Shown here: positions 1-8,336 of the stretch, piece after piece
Layout: every line of letters begins with the position of its first letter
Position numbering within the stretch: position 1 is the first letter of the stretch
DNA from: Stenotrophomonas mori
GTDB taxonomy: Bacteria; Pseudomonadota; Gammaproteobacteria; Xanthomonadales; Xanthomonadaceae
Assembly (NCBI RefSeq): GCF_023556335.1
Contig: NZ_JAIKTS010000001.1
Coordinates: 1,178,001-1,242,000 of the forward strand
DNA: 64,000 bases
Reading direction: 5' to 3'
Made by a program: the position numbers and the translations under genes
Notes under the pieces: model-generated
Told to the model about the DNA's origin: nothing
The model's input: only the letters and a program-made list of their open reading frames with translations
The model's database searches: none

Positions 1-220
1 CGGCGGTCGCTTCGGGGAAATCCACCACCAGCCGGTTGGGCCCGGCCAGCGAAAGCGTCTTGTAGCTCCCGCCCCCGGCCAGCTGGATTTCCGCGCGGGT
101 GCCGGTGGCGCCGGCCTGCAGCGCCACGCCCCGCACTTCACCCGCCCACGCCGACGCCGCGGCCAGAAAGAGGCCGGCAACGGACACGGACAGGGCAAAA
201 AGGCGGCGTGGCGTGAGCAT
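1..220 (-). CDS. amiC: N-acetylmuramoyl-L-alanine amidase AmiC, N-terminal fragment
   Basis: Only the first 73 codons lie in the window; the gene runs off the left edge. The fragment starts with a signal peptide (basic MLTPRR, then a hydrophobic stretch ending near ASAWAG). It continues into a segment typical of the AMIN domain (VRGVALQAG, then NRLVVDFPEA). AMIN-type amidases are periplasmic and cleave the stem peptide from septal peptidoglycan during daughter-cell separation. The AMIN domain targets the enzyme to the septum. The catalytic zinc domain is outside the window, so the call rests on the AMIN match and on the usual tsaE-amiC gene order in gammaproteobacteria. Confidence 0.75.
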   Translation of the reverse strand, partial: MLTPRRLFALSVSVAGLFLAAASAWAGEVRGVALQAGATGTRAEIQLAGGGSYKTLSLAGPNRLVVDFPEATA

Positions 221-300
221 GGGCGGATTCAATCACCGGAATCGCGCAATTGCAATACCTTTTCCCTTAATAATCCGCAACCTGCCATGCCTTCCTTCCA

Positions 301-780
301 TCAGGCAGCAGGAAGACCCCGCAAGTGACCATCCTGTTCCAGGCGCTGCAGCCAGGCGGCGCCACGCGCCGACCCGGCCTCCAGGCATGCCCGACGGCCG
401 GCCCCTTGCAGGTCCAACGCCACCTTCAGGTCCACCGGCGGCAGGGCGCCACGGCCCCGCTCGGGCCACTCCACCAGCCACAGGCCGGCACCGCCCTCGT
501 CCAGCCCCAGGAAGTCCAGTTCACCGGCATCGCCGATCCGGTACAGGTCCAGGTGCCAGGCTTCGCCATCCGCCAGCGGATAGCGCTCGACCAGGGTATA
601 GGTCGGGCTGCGGATCACGCCCTGCACCCCCAGCGCGCGCAACAGTGCCCGCGCCAGGGTGGACTTCCCCGCTCCCAGATCGCCCTGCAGGTGGACCATC
701 GCCGGGACCGGGCGGGTATGCGCCAGCGCCTGTCCGAGGCGCTCGGTCGCCGCCTCGTCGGGAAGGAACAGTTCGTTCAT
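301..780 (-). CDS. tsaE: tRNA threonylcarbamoyladenosine biosynthesis ATPase TsaE
   Basis: This 159-residue protein has the Walker A motif GDLGAGKST at residues 33-41, SPTYTLVERY in the middle and HLDLYRI plus LWLVEWPERG further on, all typical of TsaE. TsaE is the small ATPase that works with TsaB and TsaD to place the threonylcarbamoyl group on A37 of tRNAs reading ANN codons. I chose the ATG at 780 (MNELFLPDE); another ATG three codons upstream at 789 is possible. Longer readings upstream are not protein-like. It lies between nnrDE upstream and amiC downstream on the same strand, the common gammaproteobacterial order. Confidence 0.92.
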   Translation of the reverse strand: MNELFLPDEAATERLGQALAHTRPVPAMVHLQGDLGAGKSTLARALLRALGVQGVIRSPTYTLVERYPLADGEAWHLDLYRIGDAGELDFLGLDEGGAGLWLVEWPERGRGALPPVDLKVALDLQGAGRRACLEAGSARGAAWLQRLEQDGHLRGLPAA

Positions 781-862
781 GGCCGCCATTAGAACGCGTT
801 TGAAGCCGGCCGCGAAAGATGCCCGGCACGGCGCGCGCCGGCGGGCGGCCTCCGCACGGCGC

Positions 863-2335
863 TCAGGGATTGGCCAGCGTGCGCAGGTGCGGCAACAGGT
901 CGCGCGGCAGCAACCCGCGCTCGCCGTCCGCGGCCGCCGCATCGCCGGCCAGCGCATGCAGCAGCGCGCCGGCGCTGGCGGCGTCGAACGCGTCCAGGCC
1001 CTGCGCCCAGAGTGCCGCGACCACGCCCGTCAGCAGGTCGCCCATGCCGCCCACGGCCATGCCCGGGTTGCCCGCGGCGATCACCCGTGGGCGTCGCGCC
1101 GGTGCTGCGACCACGGTGCCGGCGCCCTTGAGCACGACCACCGCCGAAAAACGCGCGGCCAGCGCCTGCGCCGCGGCGAAGCGGTCGGCCTGGACCACCG
1201 CCGTTTCCACCCCGAGCAGCCGCGCGGCTTCGCCCGGGTGCGGGGTCAGCACCGCCGCCGGCACGGGCTGCGGCGACGACGCCAACAGGTTCAATGCATC
1301 GGCATCGACCACCAAGGGCCGGCCGCTGTCCAGCGCCGCGCGCCACAGCCGCTGTGCCCAAGCGTCCTGCCCCAGCCCCGGCCCCAGCGCGACGACATCG
1401 GCGCGCGCCAGCAGCGGGACCAGTGCGAAGGCATCCTCGACCGCCTGCACCATCGCCTCCGGGCAGCGCGCCAACAGCGGCGCCACGTGCACCGCACGCG
1501 TGGCCACGCTGGCCAGCCCCGCTCCGCTGCGCAATGCGGCCTCCGCGCACAGCATGACCGCCCCACCGGTACCGTGGTTGCCGCCGACACACGCCACATG
1601 CCCGGACTCGCCCTTGTGCGCCGTGCGCGACCGCCGCGGCAGCAGCCGCGGCAATGCCGTGCGCTCCCAGCGCCAGGCCGCCGGCGCGGTGCCGACGAAC
1701 GCGCCCTCCGGCACCTCCAGCCCGGCCAGCAGCCGCTGCCCGGCATGCGCCAGCGCCGCACCGGTGTGTAGTCCCCGGTGCGCGACGATGAACTGCAGTA
1801 CCCGCTCGGCGCATACCGCGGCGCCGGCCGCCGCGCCGGTATCGGCATCCACCCCGCTGGGCACGTCCAGCGCCAGCACCGGGGCCGGGGCGGCGTTCAT
1901 CGCCGCGATCAGCGCCGCTGCCGGGGCATCCGGCGCCCCTGCCAGGCCGATGCCGAACAGCGCATCGACGATCAGGTCGGCATCCGCCAGGCAGGCCGGG
2001 GACAGCTCCACCGGTCCGCCCGCGGCCAGGTACTCAGTACAGGCGCGCTGCGCCGACGGCGTGCGCGGCGTGGCCCCCGGCAGGTGCAGCACACGCACCG
2101 GCCGCCCGGACTGGCGCGCCAGCCGCGCCAGTACATAGCCATCGCCGCCGTTGTTGCCCGTCCCGCAGACCACCACGATGCGCCGCGCCTGCGGCCAGTA
2201 CTGCAGGGCGCAGTGCCAGGCGGCCTGTCCGGCACGCTGCATCAGCGCCCAGCCGTCGCCCCCCAGTGCGGCCGTGGCCTGCGCATCGATGCGGCGCGCG
2301 GTGTCGGTGGCGAACAATCCGGCAGGTCGGTTCAT
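863..2335 (-). CDS. nnrD: Bifunctional NAD(P)H-hydrate epimerase / ADP-dependent NAD(P)H-hydrate dehydratase
   Basis: This 490-residue fusion repairs NADH and NADPH that have become hydrated. The N-terminal half (about 1-210) is the epimerase (YjeF_N/NnrE); its signature VCGTGNNGGDGY sits near residues 48-59. The C-terminal half (about 225-490) is the ADP-dependent dehydratase (NnrD, ribokinase fold), with HKGESGHVACVGGNHGTGGA, the HPGEAARLL motif and NPGMAVGGMGDLLTG near the end. The length is normal for the fused form. The start ATG at 2335 (MNRPAGLF) lies only about 50 bp from the divergent queG remnant. tsaE follows 83 bp downstream on the same strand. Confidence 0.93.
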   Translation of the reverse strand: MNRPAGLFATDTARRIDAQATAALGGDGWALMQRAGQAAWHCALQYWPQARRIVVVCGTGNNGGDGYVLARLARQSGRPVRVLHLPGATPRTPSAQRACTEYLAAGGPVELSPACLADADLIVDALFGIGLAGAPDAPAAALIAAMNAAPAPVLALDVPSGVDADTGAAAGAAVCAERVLQFIVAHRGLHTGAALAHAGQRLLAGLEVPEGAFVGTAPAAWRWERTALPRLLPRRSRTAHKGESGHVACVGGNHGTGGAVMLCAEAALRSGAGLASVATRAVHVAPLLARCPEAMVQAVEDAFALVPLLARADVVALGPGLGQDAWAQRLWRAALDSGRPLVVDADALNLLASSPQPVPAAVLTPHPGEAARLLGVETAVVQADRFAAAQALAARFSAVVVLKGAGTVVAAPARRPRVIAAGNPGMAVGGMGDLLTGVVAALWAQGLDAFDAASAGALLHALAGDAAAADGERGLLPRDLLPHLRTLANP

Positions 2336-2386
2336 GGCGGTGATTCTATACTCGCGCCATGCCCGCCCCCCGCGCCGACGCCGACC

Positions 2387-3385
2387 GTGCGGGTGATCTC
2401 GGTGGGCCTGGACTACGGCCACAAGGACGACCTCCACGCCTGGGCCACCCTGGACGACAGCGAGCGCGCCTATGTCGCGCGCTATGCGCTGGGACGGGAC
2501 TACCACAAGCTGATGCGCAACCGGCTGCAGAAGCTCGCCGCGCGCATCGCCGCCGAGGTCGGCCCGTTCGGCTACCGCGTGTTCGTGGATTCCGCGCCGG
2601 TGCTGGAACGCGCCCTGGCGCGCAATGCCGGCCTCGGCTGGATCGGCAAGCACACCTGCCTGATCGACCGCGATGGCGGCTCCTGGTTCTTCCTCGGCGA
2701 GATCTACGTGGACCTGCCGTTGCCGGTCGATGCCCCGGCCAGCGCGCATTGCGGCACCTGCACGCGCTGCATCGACGCCTGCCCGACCGCGGCGATCATC
2801 GCCCCCTACCGGCTCGATGCGCGCCGCTGCATCTCCTACCTGACGATCGAGCATGAAGGCGCCATTCCGCCGGAGATGCGCCCGCTGATGGGCAACCGCA
2901 TCTACGGCTGCGACGACTGCCAGCTGGTCTGCACCTGGAACAAGTTCGCCCGGCGCACCGACGAACCGGACTTCCGCGCGCGCAACAACCTCGACACGGC
3001 CACCCTGCCGACCCTGTTCGCCTGGGAGGAGGACGAGTTCCTGCGCCGCACCGAAGGCAGCCCGATCCGCCGCAGCGGTCATGAACGCTGGCTGCGCAAC
3101 ATCGCCGTGGCACTGGGCAACGCCGCCCCGGCGGCCGATGCACGGCGGGCGCTGGAAAGCCGCCGCGGACACCCGTCCGAGCTGATGCGCGAGCACGTGC
3201 ACTGGGCGCTGCGGCGCCACGACGACGCCCCGCATCCGCGGCGTATCGGCACGCACCGCGACCAGGCCCGGACACCGCCGCCGGCGCAGGCCAGCCGCGC
3301 GAGCGCTTCCCGGCCCGGCCCCCAGGAGGACACCGCCGTTCCCGACGGGCGGCATGGCATTCCCCTGCGCAGGCGGGAACAATAG
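2387..3385 (+). CDS. queG: Epoxyqueuosine reductase QueG, missing its N-terminus
   Basis: QueG performs the last step of queuosine synthesis in tRNA, reducing epoxyqueuosine with cobalamin and two 4Fe-4S clusters. Diagnostic segments are present: YALGRDYHKL, FVDSAPVLE, the first cluster motif CGTCTRCIDACP and the second CDDCQLVC. The C-terminal region ending in LRNIAVALGN is also normal. However, homology begins only at VRVISVGLDYG, which corresponds to about residue 72 of the roughly 380-residue family. The coding frame has no start codon before the GTG at 2387. An ATG at 2359, just after a possible -10 box TATACT, is in a different frame, one base off. The coordinates given assume GTG. The first approximately 70 residues, part of the cofactor-binding domain, appear deleted, so activity is doubtful. 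Confidence 0.8.
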   Translation: MRVISVGLDYGHKDDLHAWATLDDSERAYVARYALGRDYHKLMRNRLQKLAARIAAEVGPFGYRVFVDSAPVLERALARNAGLGWIGKHTCLIDRDGGSWFFLGEIYVDLPLPVDAPASAHCGTCTRCIDACPTAAIIAPYRLDARRCISYLTIEHEGAIPPEMRPLMGNRIYGCDDCQLVCTWNKFARRTDEPDFRARNNLDTATLPTLFAWEEDEFLRRTEGSPIRRSGHERWLRNIAVALGNAAPAADARRALESRRGHPSELMREHVHWALRRHDDAPHPRRIGTHRDQARTPPPAQASRASASRPGPQEDTAVPDGRHGIPLRRREQ

Positions 3386-3409
3386 CCCTCCATTCCCCTT
3401 CCACGCCGC

Positions 3410-4747
3410 ATGGACAACGTCCTCACTCCCAGCCAGCTCAACACGCTCGCCCGCGACCTGCTCGAGGGCGCGTTCCCGCTGGTGTGGGTGGAAGCCGAGC
3501 TCGGCAGCGTCAGCCGTCCCGCGTCCGGGCACCTGTACTTCACCCTCAAGGATCCGCGGGCGCAGGTGCGCGCGGCGATGTTCCGGCCCAAGAGCCAGTG
3601 GTTGAAGTTCGCGCCGCGCGAAGGCCTGCGCGTGCTGGCACGTGGCCGCCTGACCCTGTACGAGGCGCGCGGCGAGTACCAGCTGGTGCTGGACCACATG
3701 GAGGAAGCCGGCGAAGGCGCGCTGCGCCGCGCCTTCGAGGACCTCAAGGCACGCCTGCAGGACGAGGGCCTGTTCGCGCCGGAGCGCAAGCGGCCGCTGC
3801 CGGCCCATCTGCGCCGGCTGGCGGTGATCACCTCGCCCAGCGGCGCGGCGGTGCGCGACGTGCTCAGCGTGCTGGCGCGGCGCTTCCCGCTGCTGGAGGT
3901 GGAGCTTCTGCCGACCCTCGTGCAGGGCGCCACCGCCGCCGCGCAGATCACCGCCCTGCTGCGCCGCGCCGACGCCAGCGGCCGCTACGACGCGCTGCTG
4001 CTCACCCGCGGCGGCGGTTCGCTGGAAGACCTGTGGGCCTTCAACGACGAGCAGCTGGCGCGCGCCATCGCCGCCTGCACCACGCCGGTGGTCTCGGCGG
4101 TCGGCCACGAGACCGACTTCAGCCTCTCCGATTTCGCCGCCGACCTGCGCGCGCCGACGCCCTCGGTGGCCGCCGAGCTGCTGGTGCCGGACCAGCGCGA
4201 CCTCGACCAGCGCATCCGCCGTCTGCGGCAGCGGCTGGTGCAGCTGCAGGCGCATGCGCTGGGACAGGCGATGCAGCGCGCCGACCGCGCCGCCCTGCGC
4301 CTGCAGGCGCAGGGGCCCCACGCGCGGCTGGCCCTGCTGCGCCAGCGCCAGGAAGCACTCTCCGCACGCCTGCATGCCTGTTGGCAGCGGCAACTGGAAC
4401 AGCACCGCAGTCGCCTGGCCCACGGCGCATCGGTCCTGCGCGCCGTGCAGCCCGCACACCGGCTGGAGCGGCTGCGCGCGCGCCTGGACACCCTGGCGCC
4501 ACGCGCGCAGGCCGCCATGGCCCGCCACCTGCAGCGCGACGCCCTGCGCCTGCGCGGCACCGCCCGCTCGCTGGAAGCGGTAAGCCCGCTGGCCACCGTC
4601 GCCCGCGGCTACGCCATCCTCACCCGCACCGACGATGGCGCGCTGGTGCGTTCGACCACACAGGCCCGCAGTGGCGACCTGCTGCGCGCACGCGTGGGCG
4701 ACGGCGTGCTGGACGTCCAGGTCGTCGCCGGCGAAAAGACGCCATAG
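3410..4747 (+). CDS. xseA: Exodeoxyribonuclease VII large subunit XseA
   Basis: This 445-residue protein starts [11 protein letters not shown]. The N-terminal OB-fold ([25 protein letters not shown], here quoted in parts) is followed by the catalytic domain with [40 protein letters not shown] and [10 protein letters not shown] long helical region follows (about 270-390), and the C-terminal segment contains VARGYAIL. Together with the small subunit XseB it degrades single-stranded DNA in both directions. The length and all core motifs are normal. xseB is not adjacent here. The gene starts 24 bp after the queG stop on the same strand and is followed by a block of GTAG palindromic repeats. Confidence 0.97.
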   Translation: MDNVLTPSQLNTLARDLLEGAFPLVWVEAELGSVSRPASGHLYFTLKDPRAQVRAAMFRPKSQWLKFAPREGLRVLARGRLTLYEARGEYQLVLDHMEEAGEGALRRAFEDLKARLQDEGLFAPERKRPLPAHLRRLAVITSPSGAAVRDVLSVLARRFPLLEVELLPTLVQGATAAAQITALLRRADASGRYDALLLTRGGGSLEDLWAFNDEQLARAIAACTTPVVSAVGHETDFSLSDFAADLRAPTPSVAAELLVPDQRDLDQRIRRLRQRLVQLQAHALGQAMQRADRAALRLQAQGPHARLALLRQRQEALSARLHACWQRQLEQHRSRLAHGASVLRAVQPAHRLERLRARLDTLAPRAQAAMARHLQRDALRLRGTARSLEAVSPLATVARGYAILTRTDDGALVRSTTQARSGDLLRARVGDGVLDVQVVAGEKTP

Positions 4748-4793
4748 GCGCAGGCCGGCCCCGTGCCATCAAGGCCCGGACTACCGCGCCCCG

Positions 4794-5128
4794 GTAGCGC
4801 CGGGCCATGCCTGGCGGGTGTTCCCCGGAAGGCGCCAGCGGGGCGAGGCCCCGCTCTACGGAAACGGCGTGCCACGGCCCCCGATAGCGCCGGGTCATGC
4901 CCGGCGGGTGTTCCGCGGAAGGCGCCAGCGGGGGGTGGCCCTGCTCTACGGAAACGGCGTGCCACGGCCCTCGGTAGCGCCGGGCCATGCCCGGCGGGTG
5001 GTCCCGGGAAGGTGCCAGCGGGGCGAGGCCCCGCTCTACGGAAATGGCGTGCCGCGGCCCCGGTAGCGTCGGGCCATGCCCGGCGGGTGGTCCCGGGAAG
5101 GTGCCAGCGGGGCGAGGCCCCGCTCTAC
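4794..5128. repeat. Four tandem GTAG-headed palindromic repeat units (REP/SMAG-like), period about 90 bp
   Basis: Four near-identical units start at 4794, 4884, 4974 and 5063. Each opens with GTAGCG and a hairpin (CGCCGGGC-CATG-CCCGGCG, one copy opening ATAG). After about 25 bp it closes with an inverted hairpin GCGAGGCCCCGC ending in CTAC (ends at about 4859, 4949, 5039 and 5128). Spacers between units are nearly identical (GGAAACGGCGTGCCACGGCC-like). This head-to-head layout matches the GTAG/SMAG class of REP elements described from Stenotrophomonas maltophilia. They lie between xseA and the convergent M48 peptidase gene, where paired hairpins could act as a transcription-stop or mRNA-stabilising element. 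No REP-associated transposase is in this window. Confidence 0.8.
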
Positions 5129-5173
5129 GGGGAAGAGCTGGCGCTGTGGCCGGATGTGCCGCGGCGTCGAGCC

Positions 5174-6076
5174 TCAGCGTGGCTGGGCGCTTTCGCAGAA
5201 CCGCTGCCGGTAGGCCATCGCCTTGGGCATCAGCGCCTGCAGGTTCTGGATGCGGGTGCCCGGGTTGGGGTGGGTCGAGGCGAACTCCGGCGGCGCCTGG
5301 CCACCACTGGCCGCGCTCATGCGCTCCCACAGCGGCACCGCCTGCCGCGGATCGAAGCAGGCCGCGGCGGCCAGCATCAGCCCCACCTCATCGGCCTGGA
5401 CTTCATGGCTGCGCGCATACGGCAGCAGGTAGCCGTAGCCGAAGGCCGACATCAGCAGTTCTTGCTGCTGCGCATCCATGCCGCCGGCGGCGCCGACCAT
5501 CTGCCCGATACCGCTCAGCTTCTGCTGGGCCATGCGCTGCGCACCGTGGCGCAGCAGCGCATGCGCGATCTCGTGGCCCATCACCACCGCCATCGCGTCG
5601 GCATTGCGCGCCACCGGCACCAGCCCGGTGTAGACCGCGATCTTGCCGCCCGGCAGGCAGAACGCATTGGCCTGCTCGGACTGCAGCACGGTCACCTCCC
5701 AGTCGAAGCTGCGCGAGAAATGGCCGGGAGGCCGGCCGTGCTCGGCGGCCAGGGCGGTCTCCACCGCGTCGACCCGGGCGATCAGGCGCTGGGCGATTCC
5801 ACGGATCTGCTGCGCCACCTGCGCATCGGCAGCGACCGGCCGCTCCTGCGCCAGGATCTGCCGGTAGGCCTCCAGCCCCAGCGCCTTCTCGTCCTCGGCA
5901 TCGAGCGAGCGGTCGATCAGTACCTTTTCGCCGGTATACGGATCCACCGTGCGGTTGCCGAAGTAGTAGCAGCCGCCATAGACCGCCAGGCCGAGCAGCA
6001 CCAGCACGCGCAGGCCACCACCCCCGCCGCGGCGCCGGCGCGGGCGGCCCTGGTTGCCGAGAGGATCCTGTCGCAT
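5174..6076 (-). CDS. M48-family zinc metallopeptidase, membrane-anchored or secreted
   Basis: This 300-residue protein has a basic, glycine-rich N-terminus and one hydrophobic segment (LRVLVLLGLAVYGGCYYF, about residues 21-38). The zinc motif is MGHEIAHALLRHG, with a third ligand likely in RSHEVQADEVGL. It resembles the periplasmic M48 peptidases LoiP/BepA, which take part in outer-membrane protein quality control. The start ATG at 6076 follows a good ribosome site (GGAG, 7 bp upstream); a longer reading to 6121 adds an unlikely extension. A C-terminal segment THPNPGTRIQNLQALMP is also typical of the family. The exact substrate is unknown. It is convergent with xseA across the GTAG repeats. 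Confidence 0.88.
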   Translation of the reverse strand: MRQDPLGNQGRPRRRRGGGGGLRVLVLLGLAVYGGCYYFGNRTVDPYTGEKVLIDRSLDAEDEKALGLEAYRQILAQERPVAADAQVAQQIRGIAQRLIARVDAVETALAAEHGRPPGHFSRSFDWEVTVLQSEQANAFCLPGGKIAVYTGLVPVARNADAMAVVMGHEIAHALLRHGAQRMAQQKLSGIGQMVGAAGGMDAQQQELLMSAFGYGYLLPYARSHEVQADEVGLMLAAAACFDPRQAVPLWERMSAASGGQAPPEFASTHPNPGTRIQNLQALMPKAMAYRQRFCESAQPR

Positions 6077-6392
6077 CGGGAGTCTCCGTTGATGAGGCCT
6101 TGCCAAATTGCGCGGCGGCACCGACCGGATTGAAACCCGGTCCTGCAGGTCCAGTCCACCGCCTTGCCCGCCATGCAGCGTTGTACTCGCGATGGAGGGC
6201 GTCCAACACCACCGGGGGAGGACAGAAACCGGCGACAGCGGCGTGCCCGGGACGGTCCATCATGACGTCCGGGCTGCAGGCCGGCCCGGCCGCTGTCGAT
6301 TGCCCATCGGCCATGCAAGGGGACCTACGACAGTGACGACGCAATGGCCACCCTTCCGCGGCCAACCCGGAACCGGTCCGCGGCGTGCCGCG
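6077..6392. other. Intergenic region, nothing recognised
   Basis: About 316 bp between the FGE-fold lipoprotein gene and the M48 peptidase gene, both leftward. It should contain the promoter of the peptidase gene, but no convincing -35/-10 pair, RNA gene or hairpin terminator stands out. Confidence 0.4.
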
Positions 6393-8267
6393 TCAGATGC
6401 CGCGCACCAGGCGGAAGCCGATGCGCGCGCTGGTCATGTCCGAATCCTGCGACAGCCGCCAGGCGGCACGGGTCTGTTCCGGCGCGTTGGCCCAGTTGCC
6501 GCCACGCACCACGCGCTGCCGGCAGCCGGGGTTGTACCAGGCCGCACCGTCGGACGGTGCCCGGCGATAGCTGGCATGCCAGCAGTCGGCGACCCATTCG
6601 CTGAGGTTGCCGCCCATGTCGTGCAGGCCCCAGGCATTGGCCTTGAAGCTGGCGACCGGCGCCGCCCCCCAGTAACCGTCGCCATAGCCGACGAAGGCGT
6701 TCTTCCAGTGCCGGCCGCTGGGCGAGACGTCCTCGCTGCCGGTGAAGTTGCCGCTGCGCGGCGGCGGCGTACCGGCATTGCCCCATGGATAGCGGCCGCT
6801 GCTGCCGGCCCGCAGCGCGTATTCGAACTCGGCTTCGCTGGGCAGGCGGTAGTAGTGCCCGGTCTGGGTCGACAGCCAGTTCGCATAGGCCTCCGCATCG
6901 CGCACGCTGACATGCATGACCGGGTTGTCCAGTGGCGCCTTGGCGCCGTTGTAGCCGGCCTGCCAGTCGGCCCCGTTGCGGCGCACGAAATTGCCGCTGC
7001 GCTCGTCATAGACCACCGAATGCCCGCGCCGGGTGGCGCGCGTGCGTGCGTTGGTCGCCGCGACGAAACGGCCGAACTCGGCCACGGTGACCTCGGTGAT
7101 GGACATCGCGAAGCCGCGGTCGAAGCGGACATAGTGCTCGGGACGCTCGACGTCGCTGGCGCCCGGTTCGGCATAGCCGGCGCCCATCTGGAAACCGCCA
7201 TGCGGCACCACGATCATCTGCGGCCCCCGGCCGCCGTCCTCCAGCGCGTCGGTGAACACCTGCCCGGGACGGAAGCGGCCGTAGTGGGCGACCAGGTCGA
7301 TCTTCTGCCGCAGCGTCGCCACCGCCTCGTCGCCGGGGCGGGCGATGCGCAGCGCCTGCTCGAGCTTCTCGCGCGCCGGCTTGAGGCCCTTCGCCGACGC
7401 CAGGTCGCGCAGCCCACCGTCGCGCAGCGCCACCAGCTGGGCCGCACGCATCGCCTCGATCCGGTGCCGCGCATCGACCACCGTCGGCGCCTGCTCGCGG
7501 AGCGTGGCCGCACGCTGCAGCCACCCCAGGGCGGCATCGAAATCGGCATGCCCGGCCGCGTCCTCGGCACGCCGCAGCAGTGCGCTCTCCACCGCCGCCC
7601 GCCCCTGCGCGGCGCGACTGTTGCCGGCCTCCAGCACCTCGACCTGGGCGAAGGCGCTGGCGGCCTTGTCCAGGTCGCCGTCGCGCAGCGCCTGCTCCGC
7701 GGAGCGGTTCAGCGCCAGCAGGTGCCGCGCCGCCTGGATGCGCCGGTGCAGCTCCGGCGCGTCCGGCCCATCCGGCGCCAGCCGGACCAGCACCGCGACC
7801 TGCTCGGCGGCCTCGTCCAGTGCCCGCCGCTGCTCATAGGGCCGCTCCAGCAGAGCGCGTACCGACGCCACGAGCTGCCGGCGGGCCGTCTCCAGGCCGC
7901 GCTGGGCCGCGCGCTCCTGGGGCCGCAGCGCCAGCACCGCCAGGTACAGCGGCACCGCATCGTCCGCATTCCGGTACAGCCGCCCTTCGGCCAGCGCCGC
8001 GGCCGCGCGCCGCAGCGCATCGCGCACCCCGTCCGCGGCCAGCTCCGGCTGCGGCGGCACCCAGGGCGCCGGCAGCCCCGCCGCCTCGGGCTGGGCCACG
8101 GCATCGGGCCGCACCGCGGCCACCGGCGCCACCGCCTCGGCCACCACCGGCTGTACCGCCGCCGGCACCGCGGCCGGCGGCGCCTCCTGCCTGCAGGCGG
8201 TGCCCGCCAGCGCCACCAGCAGGGCGCCCCGGACCAGCTGACCGGTTGTACGCAAACGTCCTCCCAT
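6393..8267 (-). CDS. Lipoprotein-like protein with helical repeats and a C-terminal FGE-sulfatase (SUMF1-fold) domain
   Basis: This 624-residue protein has an N-terminal signal with a cysteine (LVALAGTACRQE) that may be a lipid attachment site, although the -1 to -3 residues are not ideal. Residues about 60-330 are alanine-, arginine- and leucine-rich helices resembling TPR-type repeats. Residues about 350-624 form a formylglycine-generating-enzyme fold (FQMGAG, ITEVTVAEFGRFV, PVMHVSVRDAEAYANWLS, YRLPSEAEFEYA, NAWGLHDMGGNLSEWV, RVVRGGNW, RIGFRLVR). Where true formylglycine-generating enzymes have a catalytic cysteine near the end (CRSA-type), this protein has TRAAWR, so sulfatase activation is unlikely. 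A structural or binding role is more plausible. It is divergent from rnd with about 70 bp between them. Confidence 0.85.
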   Translation of the reverse strand: MGGRLRTTGQLVRGALLVALAGTACRQEAPPAAVPAAVQPVVAEAVAPVAAVRPDAVAQPEAAGLPAPWVPPQPELAADGVRDALRRAAAALAEGRLYRNADDAVPLYLAVLALRPQERAAQRGLETARRQLVASVRALLERPYEQRRALDEAAEQVAVLVRLAPDGPDAPELHRRIQAARHLLALNRSAEQALRDGDLDKAASAFAQVEVLEAGNSRAAQGRAAVESALLRRAEDAAGHADFDAALGWLQRAATLREQAPTVVDARHRIEAMRAAQLVALRDGGLRDLASAKGLKPAREKLEQALRIARPGDEAVATLRQKIDLVAHYGRFRPGQVFTDALEDGGRGPQMIVVPHGGFQMGAGYAEPGASDVERPEHYVRFDRGFAMSITEVTVAEFGRFVAATNARTRATRRGHSVVYDERSGNFVRRNGADWQAGYNGAKAPLDNPVMHVSVRDAEAYANWLSTQTGHYYRLPSEAEFEYALRAGSSGRYPWGNAGTPPPRSGNFTGSEDVSPSGRHWKNAFVGYGDGYWGAAPVASFKANAWGLHDMGGNLSEWVADCWHASYRRAPSDGAAWYNPGCRQRVVRGGNWANAPEQTRAAWRLSQDSDMTSARIGFRLVRGI

Positions 8268-8336
8268 TCGGCATGCGCGTTCGGGTGCGCGACGACGTTA
8301 GGCTATTCTCGCCTGCTTGGGCAAACCCTGCAGTCG

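Noticed and set aside
4794..5128. Regular repeats resembling a CRISPR array
   Set aside because: The spacers are themselves nearly identical and the repeats are GTAG palindromes; no cas genes are nearby.
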